This document shows positions 8,816-18,615 of a stretch of DNA of 64,000 bases, piece after piece. Below the pieces are notes generated by a model. The model did not search any database, was not told the DNA's origin, and worked only from the letters and a program-made list of their open reading frames with translations. A program made the position numbers and the translations under genes. Within the stretch, counting starts at the first letter, position 1. Each line of letters opens with the position of its first letter. Source of the stretch: Acinetobacter sp. S54 (GTDB lineage: Bacteria > Pseudomonadota > Gammaproteobacteria > Pseudomonadales > Moraxellaceae); contig NZ_JACVUI010000004.1 of assembly GCF_016624945.1 (NCBI RefSeq), forward strand, positions 124,001 through 188,000, written 5' to 3'.

Positions 8816-8905
8816 TGGCGGAAGCGGTGAGATTCGAACTCACGGAGGACTCACACCCTCGTCGGTTTTCAAGACCGGTGCATTAAACCGCTCTGCCACG
8901 CTTCC
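8816..8905 (-). tRNA. tRNA-Ser, anticodon UGA
   Basis: A 90-base tRNA read on the minus strand, from GGAAGCGTGG to an encoded CCA end. The anticodon loop is CTTGAAA, giving anticodon TGA, which reads UCA and related serine codons. The long variable arm (GAGG...CCTC) is the hallmark of tRNA-Ser, and the T-loop GTTCGAATC is canonical. It has its own terminator downstream. Confidence 0.96.
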
Positions 8906-9239
8906 AATGGCGGCTATCATATAAATAAAAGTGTGTTTTGGCAAATTATTTCAGAAGAAAAAGGTTTAAAAGATCAAAATTAAAGCAAAATACTGGTTTT
9001 ATCGCATTGTTTCTAAGCTTATCGGGTATGAGTATTAGTTCGATGAGTGGACGAAAATTTGGATGGTTTATTTTTTCTTTGAATTTCAATCTATTGAATA
9101 AAGATAAATTCATCTATTGTTTTTCTATTTTTACCTAAATTTAGCATTAAAAAAGTAGTTATCTTCGATACTTACAGATTGTACTTTAACAAAATTATCG
9201 ATATATTTCTGAAAACATATTGAAAAAAAGGCAATCAGC
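8906..9239. other. Intergenic region between tRNA-Ser and modA
   Basis: This 334-bp stretch holds the divergent promoters for tRNA-Ser and the mod operon. A possible plus-strand frame at 8938-9138 has neither a good ribosome site nor a recognisable product, and I do not call it a gene. No clear ModE-type operator palindrome was found. Confidence 0.5.
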
Positions 9240-10022
9240 ATGGCTATAAAACAATCAAAAAAAATACTCATTTCAACGCTATTAAGTTGTGGTGTGTGGT
9301 TGAGCTTTCAAGCCCATGCCGCTAATGATGTAACCGTATATGCAGCGGCTAGCTTGACCAATGCGATCGCTGATTTAGAAAAAGAGTTTGAAAAACAAAC
9401 AAAAATAGAAGTAAAAACCTCTTATGCGGGTTCATCGACTTTAGCAAAACAAATTGAAGCTGGCGCACCCGCAGATGTGTTTATTTCAGCCGATGAACAA
9501 TGGATGAATTATTTACAAAATAAAAAGTTAATCGTTGCTAATCAACGTATTAATTTACTGGGTAATAAACTGGTTCTGATTGCACCTAAAAATGCCAATA
9601 TCCATACTATTAAAATGGAAAAGAGTACTGATCCAAATACAGTTTTCCAAGGAAAATGGTGTACAGGTGATACCAAGAGCGTTCCTGTAGGAAAATATGG
9701 GAAACAAGCACTTACTTCACTCGGATGGTGGCAAAAACTTCAACCAAAATTGGTTGAGACCGAAGATGTCAGAGCTGCTTTAAATTTTGTCGCACGGGGT
9801 GAATGTCAGTTAGGTATTGTGTATGCAACTGATGCGGCGATTAGTAAAGATGTCAAAATCGTAGGAGTATTTCCAGAAAATACTCATGCGCCGATTATTT
9901 ACCCATTAGGATTACTTAAAAACACACCATCTGCGGTAAAATTTTATCAATATTTACAGACGAAACAGGCAAATAAGGTGTTTAGAAATTACGGTTTTAC
10001 TGTTCTTTTGCCTGCTAAATAA
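9240..10022 (+). CDS. modA: Molybdate ABC transporter, periplasmic binding protein
   Basis: A 260-residue exported protein. The N-terminus has lysines, a hydrophobic core and a QAHA cleavage site at about residue 27, so it is secreted to the periplasm. The mature part starts VTVYAAASLTNAI and contains SYAGSSTLAKQIEAGAPADVFISAD, the signature of ModA: serine and backbone groups here hold the oxyanion. Near the C-terminus it has GECQLGIVYATDA. ModA captures molybdate (and tungstate) for ModB/ModC, supplying molybdenum-cofactor enzymes. It is the first gene of a tight three-gene operon, and its stop codon overlaps the modB start by one base. The start is preceded by an AAAAAGG-like ribosome site at suitable distance. 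Confidence 0.95.
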   Translation: MAIKQSKKILISTLLSCGVWLSFQAHAANDVTVYAAASLTNAIADLEKEFEKQTKIEVKTSYAGSSTLAKQIEAGAPADVFISADEQWMNYLQNKKLIVANQRINLLGNKLVLIAPKNANIHTIKMEKSTDPNTVFQGKWCTGDTKSVPVGKYGKQALTSLGWWQKLQPKLVETEDVRAALNFVARGECQLGIVYATDAAISKDVKIVGVFPENTHAPIIYPLGLLKNTPSAVKFYQYLQTKQANKVFRNYGFTVLLPAK

Positions 10023-10711
10023 TGTTTTTCCTTCTTTCAGCAGAAGAACTTGAGGTTCTCAAGTTATCTTGTCAGGTTGCTGTGTTTAGTTTGCTGGTGA
10101 ATTTAATTCCTGCATTACTAGTGGGCTGGCTATTAGCACGAAAAGAGTTCTGGGGGAAATCCCTATTTGAAACCTTGGTGTTTTTGCCTTTAGTTTTACC
10201 TCCTGTGATTCCTGGCTATTTGCTGTTACAGGTTTTTGGTAACAATGGTGTTTTGGGGCAGTATCTGAATGCTTGGGGCTTCAATTTAGCTTTTAATTGG
10301 AAAGGCGCTGTTCTAGCTGCCGCAGTGATGGGATTTCCTTTATTTGTTCAATCGATTCGACTTGCAATTGAATTGGTGGATCAGCGTTTGGAAATGGCAG
10401 CGAAAACATTAGGTGCATCAGGATTAGGGGCTTTTTTTAGTATTACATTGCCTCTGGCAAGTAGTGGCATATTGGTGGGTGCAATTTTATGCTTCTGTCG
10501 TAGTCTGGGAGAATTTGGAGCGACGATCACATTTGTGGGAAATATCGCAGGAGAAACGCGTACTCTTCCTTTGGCCATGTATAGTCTAATGCAACAACCT
10601 GATACCGAACATCAAGTATGGCGTTTAATTATATTATCTTTAAGTGTCGCATTTTTTGCACTCTGGTTTGCACAATGGTTTCATCGCTACCAGAAAAAGA
10701 AACGGGGATAG
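10022..10711 (+). CDS. modB: Molybdate ABC transporter, permease
   Basis: A 229-residue inner-membrane protein with about five or six hydrophobic segments. The cytoplasmic coupling (EAA) loop is readable as EMAAKTLGASGLGAFFSITLP, and a later FCRSLGEFGATITFVG segment is characteristic of ModB. It forms the homodimeric channel through which molybdate passes, docking on ModA outside and ModC inside. Start and stop overlap modA by one base and lie 7 bp from modC, so the genes are co-translated. Confidence 0.95.
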   Translation: MFFLLSAEELEVLKLSCQVAVFSLLVNLIPALLVGWLLARKEFWGKSLFETLVFLPLVLPPVIPGYLLLQVFGNNGVLGQYLNAWGFNLAFNWKGAVLAAAVMGFPLFVQSIRLAIELVDQRLEMAAKTLGASGLGAFFSITLPLASSGILVGAILCFCRSLGEFGATITFVGNIAGETRTLPLAMYSLMQQPDTEHQVWRLIILSLSVAFFALWFAQWFHRYQKKKRG

Positions 10712-10718
10712 CGCGCGT

Positions 10719-11336
10719 ATGTTGAACTGTCATTTCCAGCTGCAACTTGGTAAGTTCAAACTAACTCAGGCTTTTGAATCTGATGACCGCGTCGTGGGCT
10801 TATTTGGTGCATCGGGTTCAGGAAAAACGAGCATTTTACATGCGATTGCAGGACTAAATACACCTCAATCGGGCTGGATCAGGATTCAGAATCAGACTTG
10901 GTTTGATCATTCGCAAAAGATTAATTTAACAACGCAGCAACGTCGTATCGGACTAGTTTTTCAGGACGCGCAATTGTTTCCGCATATGAGTGTTAAAAAA
11001 AATTTGCACTTTGGATTTAATCGGATCACCCCTGAAAAAAGGCATTTTAAAGAAGATTACATCATTGAATTATTAAAATTAGGCCATTTATTAAATCGTG
11101 TGCCTGTAAAACTATCGGGAGGAGAAAAACAGCGTGTCGCATTAGGACGTGCGTTATTATATTCCCCGCAACTTTTATTATTAGATGAACCTTTATCCGC
11201 ATTAGATGCAGCACATAAAGCTGAAATTATTCCTTTCTTTCAAAAAATTAAGCAGGAAATTCATATTCCTATGCTATATGTGAGTCATGATATTGAAGAA
11301 ATTCAGCAGCTAACAGACAGTATTTGGTATTTGTAA
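10719..11336 (+). CDS. modC: Molybdate ABC transporter ATPase, short form without the C-terminal molybdate-binding domain
   Basis: The ATG at 10719 follows a GGGG ribosome site and the modB stop; an upstream in-frame start would lie deep within modB and is unlikely. The 205-residue protein has all ABC ATPase motifs: Walker A GASGSGKTS, Q-loop LVFQDAQLFPH, signature LSGGEKQRVALGR, Walker B LLLLDEPLSALD and the H-loop histidine in VSHDIEE. It powers molybdate import. Classical ModC (about 350 residues) carries a C-terminal MOP/TOBE domain that binds molybdate and inhibits transport. Here the protein ends right after the ATPase core, so that regulatory domain is missing. The frame ends at a natural stop with no leftover MOP coding sequence before the next hairpin. 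Confidence 0.92.
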   Translation: MLNCHFQLQLGKFKLTQAFESDDRVVGLFGASGSGKTSILHAIAGLNTPQSGWIRIQNQTWFDHSQKINLTTQQRRIGLVFQDAQLFPHMSVKKNLHFGFNRITPEKRHFKEDYIIELLKLGHLLNRVPVKLSGGEKQRVALGRALLYSPQLLLLDEPLSALDAAHKAEIIPFFQKIKQEIHIPMLYVSHDIEEIQQLTDSIWYL

Positions 11337-11378
11337 CAGCTTTTTCTCATAAATTTTATAGGTTGTAAAAGCAAAAAA

Positions 11379-11405
11379 GGCAAAAATAAGGTGCTTATTT
11401 TTGCC
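11379..11405. terminator. Hairpin between convergent modC and atoB
   Basis: A perfect 12-bp stem (11379-11390 with 11394-11405) with a 3-base loop. It lies between two convergent genes. It lacks a long T run outside the stem, so bidirectional termination is likely but not certain. Confidence 0.6.
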
Positions 11406-11431
11406 TGAAGGGAAGAAAGCAGTGTGGATGA

Positions 11432-12610
11432 TTAATCCGCGATTTCAATTGCAATTGCGGTCGCTTCACCACCCCCAATACAGAGGGCAGCGATACCTTT
11501 GCGTTTGCCTAGTCGTTTTAGAGCATGGATGAGCGTCACGATAATACGTGAACCTGATGAACCAAGAGGATGACCCAAGGCGCAAGCACCGCCATTGATA
11601 TTAACTTTTTCAGGGTCAAGTTTGAATGCATCAATAGCCGCCATGGTCACCATTGCAAACGCCTCATTAATTTCCCATAAATCGACTTCTTCAGCAGACC
11701 AACCGACTTTTTTAAGTAATTTTTCAATCGCACCGACAGGAGCAATGGTAAATTCTTCTGGTAATTGTGAGTTGGTAGTATAGCCTTTGATTTCGGCAAG
11801 AATATTTAGTCCGCGCTGTTGGGCTTCTTGTTCAGAAGTCATTACAAGTGCAGATGCGCCATCGCTGATAGAGCTTGAATTCGCCGCAGTAATGGTTCCA
11901 TCTTTGGCAAAAGCAGGCCGTAATGATGGAATCTTATCAATTTTTGCATTTCCTGGATTTTCATCGGTATAAACTAAGACATCGCCTTTGCGAGTGCTGA
12001 CTGTAACGGGTGAAATCTCCTGCTTGAAATAACCTTCTTGAATGGCTTTTTGTGCACGTGTCAGAGAGCGAATGGCAAATTCATCCATTTGTTCACGTGT
12101 ATAGTTTTTCTTATCAGCCATTTCTTGTGCAAAGGAACCCATCGCACGGCCCGTATAGGCATCTTCTAAACCATCCATAAACATATGATCAATCACTTGA
12201 CCATGTCCCATACGGTAGCCTGTGCGCGCTTTTGGCAATAAATAGGGAGCATTTGTCATGGATTCCATTCCACCGACAATGGCAATCTTAATACTGTCTG
12301 CCTTGATACCATCGGCAGCTTGCATAGCAGCTTTCATACCAGAACCGCATACTTTATTAATCGTGGTTGCACCCACATGATCAGGTAAACCCGCTTTACG
12401 CATCGCTTGACGAGCAGGGCCTTGCTTGACCCCAGCAGGAAGTACACAGCCCATGATCACTTCATCAATATCATTGACGGGAATATTGGCTTGTTCGACT
12501 GCTGTTTGGATAGCAACAGCACCAAGATCAGGTGCAGTTAAACCAGAAAGACTACCTTGAAAGCTGCCCATAGGGGTACGTGTTGCAGCGATAATCACGA
12601 TTTTTGACAT
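11432..12610 (-). CDS. atoB: Acetyl-CoA acetyltransferase (biosynthetic/degradative thiolase)
   Basis: A 392-residue thiolase. The acyl-accepting cysteine is Cys88 in INKVCGSGMKA. The C-terminal catalytic elements are NGGACALGHPLGSSGSR (His) and LCIGGGEATA (second Cys). It cleaves acetoacetyl-CoA with CoA to two acetyl-CoA, or runs in reverse. It is the last gene of the minus-strand cluster atoD-atoA-atoE-atoB, where the CoA transferase would make its substrate. Full length for the family, with no anomalies. Confidence 0.93.
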   Translation of the reverse strand: MSKIVIIAATRTPMGSFQGSLSGLTAPDLGAVAIQTAVEQANIPVNDIDEVIMGCVLPAGVKQGPARQAMRKAGLPDHVGATTINKVCGSGMKAAMQAADGIKADSIKIAIVGGMESMTNAPYLLPKARTGYRMGHGQVIDHMFMDGLEDAYTGRAMGSFAQEMADKKNYTREQMDEFAIRSLTRAQKAIQEGYFKQEISPVTVSTRKGDVLVYTDENPGNAKIDKIPSLRPAFAKDGTITAANSSSISDGASALVMTSEQEAQQRGLNILAEIKGYTTNSQLPEEFTIAPVGAIEKLLKKVGWSAEEVDLWEINEAFAMVTMAAIDAFKLDPEKVNINGGACALGHPLGSSGSRIIVTLIHALKRLGKRKGIAALCIGGGEATAIAIEIAD

Positions 12611-12665
12611 GAAATGATTCCTTCCAAGATGGGTTCAGCCTGATGACTGAGCCCCAAGATAATTG

Positions 12666-14084
12666 TTAAAATACAGGTGCGGTATAGGTTAAGGTCTGGC
12701 CTAATATCCAGAGTAAAAAAAGCACTAAAGGTAAATGAACAACCAATTGAGTTACAGTAAAACCAATCACATCTTTTGGTTTGAGTTTTAAAATACCCAG
12801 CATGGGTAACATAAAAAATGGATTGATCAAGTTGGGTAATGCTTCTGCTGCATTATAAATTTGTACAGACCAACCCAGATGATATTTCAAATCGTTTGCT
12901 GCCTGCATGACATAAGGTGCTTCAATAATCCATTTCCCGCCACCAGAAGGGACAAAAAAACCTAAAATTGCGGAATAAATGCCCATAACCACAGCAAAGG
13001 TATCATGCGAAGCAATAGAAATGAAGAAATGCGCAATATAATGCGAAAGCGATAAATCTTCAGCATTGACTGCCTGAGTCATCATGTAGGCTATACTGCC
13101 ATAAAGTGGAAATTGAATGAGAACGCCTGAAACAGCAGGAACCGCTTTGCTCACTGCGTTTAGAAAATTACGCGGTGTGCCATGTAAGGCCAGACCTAGC
13201 ATCAAGAAAATAAAGTTATAGGTATTGAGGCTGGAAATTGCAAGGATAGGGTTAGTTTTGGAAAATTCCAGAATCATCCAGATCAAGCCTAATCCTACGA
13301 CTAAAATAGTTAATATGGGGGAATTTTCTAGCCAGTCTCCCGGGCGAGTGGATTTGCTTTGCTCCAGTTCCTGTTTTTCCTCTTCCTCAAAGTTTAGATT
13401 AAAATCCTGCATGGTTTTGACATTCTGACCTTTCGGAGCAGACAGGAAAGCAATCACGATGGAGACAATGATTAAAATCGCGGTCATCACGATTGATTGC
13501 CACAGGAATATGGTTTCAGTAAATGGAATGACCCCCGTTAGATTATAAATTGATTCAGGTAAACTGGACTTATTGGCCTGTAATTGGGCTGCAGATGAAC
13601 TAATTCCAAGTGCCCATGTTGCACCCATACCAATAATGGCAGCCGCGGCGGCGGCACGATAGTCCATATTTAATTCTTTACGTTTGGCAAGTGCAATCAC
13701 CAATAGTGCAGTTAAGATGGTGCTAATCGCCCAATTGATCAACGAAATGAGCAAACTGACCGTCGCTACCAAAACAATTGCACTACGTCCTGAGTGTGGG
13801 ATTCTGGCCATCTTCTGGATCAGTTTTTTCATGGGACGAGATACAGAAACCACGTAGCCCACAATAATCAACATGGTCATTTGTAAGGTAAAAGGGATTA
13901 GGCTCCAGAAGCCATTTCCAAAAGAACTAGCGACCTCCTTGACGGGGGCTCCAATGAAAAGAGCGGCAATCGCTACAATAATGACACCTAAAAGGGCAAA
14001 AATATAAGAGTCAGGAAACCATTTTTCTGACCAGTTACTAATGCTAATCGCAAATCGTTCTAAAATTGCAGGTTGTTTATTCAT
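12666..14084 (-). CDS. atoE: Short-chain fatty acid / acetoacetate permease (AtoE family)
   Basis: A polytopic membrane protein of about 472 residues with roughly a dozen hydrophobic segments. Family features include NWAISTILTALLVIALAKR, MGATWALGISSSAAQLQA and the C-terminal FFVPSGGGKWIIEAPYV, which match the AtoE/short-chain fatty acid transporter family. It probably imports acetoacetate or butyrate for the CoA transferase encoded just upstream. I chose the ATG at 14084 because the protein then begins like relatives. An ATG at 14117 adds 11 residues and has a GGGA-like site close by, so it remains possible. It lies 55 bp upstream of atoB. Confidence 0.88.
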   Translation of the reverse strand: MNKQPAILERFAISISNWSEKWFPDSYIFALLGVIIVAIAALFIGAPVKEVASSFGNGFWSLIPFTLQMTMLIIVGYVVSVSRPMKKLIQKMARIPHSGRSAIVLVATVSLLISLINWAISTILTALLVIALAKRKELNMDYRAAAAAAIIGMGATWALGISSSAAQLQANKSSLPESIYNLTGVIPFTETIFLWQSIVMTAILIIVSIVIAFLSAPKGQNVKTMQDFNLNFEEEEKQELEQSKSTRPGDWLENSPILTILVVGLGLIWMILEFSKTNPILAISSLNTYNFIFLMLGLALHGTPRNFLNAVSKAVPAVSGVLIQFPLYGSIAYMMTQAVNAEDLSLSHYIAHFFISIASHDTFAVVMGIYSAILGFFVPSGGGKWIIEAPYVMQAANDLKYHLGWSVQIYNAAEALPNLINPFFMLPMLGILKLKPKDVIGFTVTQLVVHLPLVLFLLWILGQTLTYTAPVF

Positions 14085-14199
14085 TATCAAAATCCATCTG
14101 ATGTTGAGGGTGATCATTTCATCCCGAAGTGATCACCACTTAATTTCCCGATTAATCGTTAATTAAATTCTCCAAGCAAAGCAGCAATAACTTGAGTTG

Positions 14200-14841
14200 C
14201 TAAACTTCTATTGCCGTAATTAAATTGACACCAGAGGCCGCTTGAATCTGTTCTAAAGTTACATCATCTGCCAATTCAATCAGTTTGATGCCTTCAGAAG
14301 TAATGTCCATGACTCCTAAATCAGTAATGACGCGATGTACCACGGCTTGACCTGTGAGTGGCAAACTGCATTTAGATACAATTTTGGGCGTACCATCTTT
14401 GGCGCAATGTTCCATTAGCACCACCACACGTTGCACCCCTACCACCAGATCCATAGCGCCACCCATGCCTTTAACTTTTTTGCCAGGGATCATCCAGTTA
14501 GCAAGATCTCCTTGTTCAGAGACTTCCATTGCCCCCAAAATGGCAATATTGACATGCCCACCCCGGATCATGGCAAAGGATTCGCTGCTAGAGAAGAATG
14601 CAGCACCCGCACGTGCAGTAACGGTTTGTTTGCCCGCATTGATTAAGTCTGCATCCACAGTTTGTTCTGTCGGAAACTCTCCAATGCCTAATAAGCCATT
14701 TTCGGATTGAAGCCAGACATCAACATTCTCTGGAATATAATTAGCGACTAATGTAGGTAAGCCAATGCCAAGATTGACATAAAAACCGTCTTGCAATTCT
14801 TTGGCGGCACGTTGTGCCATTTGTTCACGTGTCCATGCCAT
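14200..14841 (-). CDS. atoA: 3-oxoacid CoA-transferase, subunit B
   Basis: A 213-residue beta subunit of a class I CoA transferase. It contains [15 protein letters not shown] near the N-terminus. The catalytic glutamate is in [12 protein letters not shown] (Glu47), which forms the enzyme-CoA thioester. [12 protein letters not shown] is a further family motif. With subunit A it moves CoA from succinyl-CoA or acetyl-CoA onto acetoacetate or another short acid. The start is 2 bp after the subunit A stop, so the heterodimer is made from one message. Whether the donor is succinyl-CoA (ScoB) or acetyl-CoA (AtoA) cannot be read from the sequence. Confidence 0.92.
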   Translation of the reverse strand: MAWTREQMAQRAAKELQDGFYVNLGIGLPTLVANYIPENVDVWLQSENGLLGIGEFPTEQTVDADLINAGKQTVTARAGAAFFSSSESFAMIRGGHVNIAILGAMEVSEQGDLANWMIPGKKVKGMGGAMDLVVGVQRVVVLMEHCAKDGTPKIVSKCSLPLTGQAVVHRVITDLGVMDITSEGIKLIELADDVTLEQIQAASGVNLITAIEV

Positions 14842-14843
14842 GA

Positions 14844-15548
14844 TTATGCTTCCTGTGCTTTTAGTGTTTTTTGCTCAATACGTTTTTCTGGATGTGCATT
14901 GAGTACAATTCGTTGTACATAAATACCTGCAAGATGGATCTCATCGGGATTTAATTCTCCAATTTCGACCACTTGTTCAACCTCTGCAATGGTAATTTTT
15001 CCAGCCATTGCACATTCGGGGTTAAAGTTACGTGCTGTTTTGTGAAAAATTAGATTGCCTGCTTTATCGGCTTTATATGCTTTAACTAATGCAATATCAG
15101 CAGTCAAAGACCGTTCAAGAATATAAGGTTTACCCTCAAACTCACGTTGTTCCTTGCCTTCCGCGATCAGGGTTCCCACACCTGTTTGAGTATAAAAAGC
15201 AGGAATACCCGCGCCGCCCGCACGTAGTTTTTCAGCTAGAGTTCCTTGGGGTGTCAGTTCAACTTCAAGCTCGCCGTTTAGATATTGGCGTTCAAACTCT
15301 TTATTTTCACCGACATAAGATGAAATCATTTTCTTAATTTGTTTAGTTTTTAATAAAATGCCTAAACCAAAATCATCTACACCTGCGTTATTGGAAATAC
15401 AGATTAAACCGTTGACTTGAGTTTCTTTTAAGGCATTGATCAATGCTTCTGGAATACCACATAAACCAAAACCACCCACCGCAAAAGTTTGATTATTTTT
15501 TACAATATCCTGTAGTGCAATTGCTGCACTTTCATACAATTTATTCAT
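14844..15548 (-). CDS. atoD: 3-oxoacid CoA-transferase, subunit A
   Basis: A 234-residue alpha subunit. The glycine-rich CoA-binding motif is [14 protein letters not shown] near the N-terminus. [18 protein letters not shown] and the family segment [17 protein letters not shown] region near the C-terminus are also present. It is the first gene of the atoD-A-E-B run, and the region up to 15708 separates it from the LysR gene on the same strand. The product is cytoplasmic and works with the adjacent subunit B. Confidence 0.92.
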   Translation of the reverse strand: MNKLYESAAIALQDIVKNNQTFAVGGFGLCGIPEALINALKETQVNGLICISNNAGVDDFGLGILLKTKQIKKMISSYVGENKEFERQYLNGELEVELTPQGTLAEKLRAGGAGIPAFYTQTGVGTLIAEGKEQREFEGKPYILERSLTADIALVKAYKADKAGNLIFHKTARNFNPECAMAGKITIAEVEQVVEIGELNPDEIHLAGIYVQRIVLNAHPEKRIEQKTLKAQEA

Positions 15549-15708
15549 TGTGATTACTCAACGTCCCTATGTTTTCTTATTATTAACATCTGCAATTTAT
15601 TTAAGGAAGTTGAAAATTTTAAAGGATTAATGAGGAAAATTAATTAATCAGTAAAAAAGACAAATATACGATGATTTTAAAGCCTGATCATTTCTCATGT
15701 AATTTTTG

Positions 15709-16617
15709 TTATAAATTTTCAAATTTAAGGATTTTTTCGTAAGGGTAGTTTGAAAGTGTCTGAATGAATTCGCTAGAAATATTGGAAAGCTCTGCATCTT
15801 TTTTATAAATAATACCAACCGCTTGTTGTACTTCACTATTTTCAATTTCGAGTAAAACATTATGTTCTTTGTCGATTGAATGTTGAAAATGACGCGGAAT
15901 TGCACTTACCCCAATGCCTAAAGCCACGAAACTTGAAAATGTACTAATCTGATGACATTCAACTTTCAAATCAAGTACTAAACCCAAGCGTGAAGCATTT
16001 TGTTCCAGTAAATAACGCACGATTGAGGGATGTTGCAAAGTAATAAATGGATTGGCATATAACTCTTGCCAAGTGATGCTCTTTTTACTAGCCAATGGAT
16101 GCGTTTTGGGAATGAGAGCTAAAAAATCTTCCTCAAATAAGGCTTTAAATTCCAATTGTTCATTTAAAATCGGTTGAAAACAAATCCCAAGTTCAAAGAT
16201 GCCATCTAATACATTTTCAATAATTTTTTCATTGGGAATATCATGAATTGAAAAACTCAGATTAGGATGGGCATTTGAAAAAATCTGGATGACTTCGGGT
16301 AAAATTGCATGGGTGACAAAGGGCATGGAGGCAATATTTAAAGTCCCACGATTTAACTTAAAGCGTTGTTTTACATCATTTTCCATGTCTTCCCAATTCG
16401 CCAATAACTTTCTGGCATATGGAATCAGAGATTTTCCTTCCTGAGTTAGTTCTACGCGTCGAGTATTGCGTTTAAATAGCTTTCCACCCAATTCTTCTTC
16501 TAGTGATTTAATACTTAAACTCAAAGCAGATTGACTTAAATGGAGTTCAGCCGATGCGTTGGCATAATTCAATGTACGCGCCAGTGCCAAAAAAGCTTTG
16601 AGTTGTTTGAGAGTCAT
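15709..16617 (-). CDS. LysR-family transcriptional regulator
   Basis: A 302-residue LysR protein. The N-terminal winged helix-turn-helix is clear (LKQLKAFLALARTLNYANASAELHLSQSALS in segments), followed by the linker helix and a substrate-binding domain with LALIPKTHPLA and LGIGVSAIPRH. It stands between the ato genes downstream on the same strand and the divergent permease-dehydrogenase pair. It is therefore the likely activator of 3-hydroxybutyrate/acetoacetate use; the inducer is unknown. Confidence 0.9.
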   Translation of the reverse strand: MTLKQLKAFLALARTLNYANASAELHLSQSALSLSIKSLEEELGGKLFKRNTRRVELTQEGKSLIPYARKLLANWEDMENDVKQRFKLNRGTLNIASMPFVTHAILPEVIQIFSNAHPNLSFSIHDIPNEKIIENVLDGIFELGICFQPILNEQLEFKALFEEDFLALIPKTHPLASKKSITWQELYANPFITLQHPSIVRYLLEQNASRLGLVLDLKVECHQISTFSSFVALGIGVSAIPRHFQHSIDKEHNVLLEIENSEVQQAVGIIYKKDAELSNISSEFIQTLSNYPYEKILKFENL

Positions 16618-17103
16618 CTATGAATTCCGTGTCAATCAAAAGTTTTTGATTTTAAAGCATAATTATACTGAACTCCGCAACGCGAATGCTTGTTTTTTTG
16701 TAAAATTCAAATATGGCAAATCCATTATAAAAATTTATATTTTTAATAGGAATTAAATACATTAAAAATAAAATTGAATTTCGTCTTACGTTATAATTAA
16801 TGAGTTTTATTTAATAATTAATTTGTTTTTTAAATAAATGAATAAATCATTTTATTTTATTAAAATTCATATATTTCAATAGTTAAATTTTTATTTTCTA
16901 AGGTTTTAAATAATCCTCTTGTGTTTCATAAAAATATTGATATTTTAAAATAAATATAAAATCTTATTTGTTGGGTCTATTTAATGACTCATTTTGGACA
17001 AGTTGTATTTATTTTTTATTGTTAGGGAAACTGTTATCAAATATTAGGCGAAATATTTGGGTTAAACCTGACCTATATTCTTCATAATGGAGTAAGAAAG
17101 AAT
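16618..17103. promoter_or_regulatory. AT-rich divergent promoter region between the LysR gene and the permease
   Basis: This 486-bp stretch is extremely AT-rich, has no gene, and must contain the LysR binding site and both promoters. A good ribosome site (GGAGTAAG) precedes the ATG at 17104. I could not single out one LysR box with confidence because of the low complexity. Confidence 0.55.
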
Positions 17104-18537
17104 ATGTGGGATCTATTTGTTATTCTACTATCTTTGGGTTTACTGATGTACACCGCTTATCGCGGGTTCTCAGTTATCCTGATGGCACCTTTATGTGCAT
17201 TATTGGCGGTTTTTTTAATCAATCCAAGTAATGTTTTGCCTTTTTACTCAGGCGTTTTCATGCCGAAAATGGTCAATTTTATCAAGGATTATTTTCTAGT
17301 ATTTTTACTCGGTGCAATTTTTGGCAAAGTAGTTGAAATGTCAGGGATCGCCGAGTCTATTGCCAAAACTATTGTAAACCTCATCGGCGCGAAAAAAGCA
17401 ATCTTGACAGTGGTAATACTAGGCGCAATTTTGACATACAGTGGCGTAAGTTTATTCGTGGCTGTATTTGCGATTTATCCGTTTGCCAATCAGCTGTTTC
17501 AGCAAGCCAACATTCCTAAACGTTTAATTCCGGGCACCATTGCACTTGGCGCGTTTACTTTTACCATGGATGCGTTACCAGGGACTCCACAAATTCAAAA
17601 TGTGATACCAACGACTTTCTTTGGAACCAATATTTATGCCGCTCCTTTTTTAGGCATTATTGGTGCAATATTCGTATTGAGTACAGGTTTATTTTATCTT
17701 GAATGGCGTCGCCGTGCTGCTGCAAAAGCGGGTGAGGGCTATGCAGGTTTTGACTTAGATTATGCTAAAAACAGTAATGAATTGCCTATAAATGCTGTAC
17801 AGGAAAATGTGCGTGATAATGGTTCGGTTATTCGCCAGATTCTAGCGTTCGTTCCATTAGTGTTGGTTGCAGTCATGAATAAATATTTATCGACGGCAAT
17901 TAAAACATGGTATCCAAATGGGTTTGATTTTAATGCGATTGGTCTGGCAAATTATACAGTTGATGTAGCAAAAACTGGTGCAATCTGGGCAGTGGGTTTG
18001 GCACTTATTGTTGGGATTATTACGGCAGTCTTATTTGATTATGGGCGTGTGGTGGGACAGTTCAAAGAAGGTGTAAATGCCAGTATTGGTGGATCACTTT
18101 TGGCTGTCATGAACACCGCGTCTGAATATGGTTTCGGTGCCATTATCGCAGCATTACCAGGTTTTGCATTAGTCAGCCATGCATTGGGAACTGCATTTAC
18201 TAACCCTTTGGTCAATGGTGCAGTGACTACAACAGTACTGGCTGGTATTACAGGTTCAGCATCGGGTGGGATGAGTATCGCATTAAGTGCGATGGCAGAA
18301 CAGTACAATGCCGCTATTTTGGCAGCAGGTATTCCACCTGAAGTAATGCATCGTATTGTGGCGATGGCGTCGGGGGGGATGGACACACTTCCTCATAATG
18401 GCGCTGTCATCACTTTACTTGCTGTAACTGGTTTAACACACAAGCAATCTTATAAAGATATCTTTGCAGTAACTATTATTAAAACGATCGCTGTATTTGT
18501 AGCAATTGCTGCATTTACATGGTTTGGTATTGTGTAA
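17104..18537 (+). CDS. GntP-family permease, probably for 3-hydroxybutyrate
   Basis: A 477-residue integral membrane protein with about 12 hydrophobic segments. DALPGTPQIQNVIPTTFFGT and a C-terminal ASGGMDTLPHNGAVITLLAV are typical of the GntP/citrate-type carrier family, including putative hydroxybutyrate permeases. The next gene, 78 bp downstream, encodes 3-hydroxybutyrate dehydrogenase. That makes D-3-hydroxybutyrate the likely substrate, though gluconate-like acids cannot be excluded from the sequence alone. The start is supported by GGAGTAAG upstream. Confidence 0.85.
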   Translation: MWDLFVILLSLGLLMYTAYRGFSVILMAPLCALLAVFLINPSNVLPFYSGVFMPKMVNFIKDYFLVFLLGAIFGKVVEMSGIAESIAKTIVNLIGAKKAILTVVILGAILTYSGVSLFVAVFAIYPFANQLFQQANIPKRLIPGTIALGAFTFTMDALPGTPQIQNVIPTTFFGTNIYAAPFLGIIGAIFVLSTGLFYLEWRRRAAAKAGEGYAGFDLDYAKNSNELPINAVQENVRDNGSVIRQILAFVPLVLVAVMNKYLSTAIKTWYPNGFDFNAIGLANYTVDVAKTGAIWAVGLALIVGIITAVLFDYGRVVGQFKEGVNASIGGSLLAVMNTASEYGFGAIIAALPGFALVSHALGTAFTNPLVNGAVTTTVLAGITGSASGGMSIALSAMAEQYNAAILAAGIPPEVMHRIVAMASGGMDTLPHNGAVITLLAVTGLTHKQSYKDIFAVTIIKTIAVFVAIAAFTWFGIV

Positions 18538-18615
18538 GGTAGTAAATAATCAAAATCATGGAGTGGATTTCATTTTACAAAAATAAAATTCACTTCATGA
18601 GTCAGGAGAAAGAAA

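Noticed and set aside
8816..8905. tRNA-Ser as the island integration site
   Set aside because: The tRNA is intact, no partial copy of its 3' end was seen in the window, and homology breaks in greB instead.
8938..9138. Open frame of 66 codons upstream of modA
   Set aside because: The protein is low-complexity with no recognisable domain, has no ribosome site and lies in the tRNA-Ser/modA promoter region.
14354..14710. Plus-strand frame over atoA
   Set aside because: A shadow of the CoA-transferase gene; Pro/Ser-rich with no domain.
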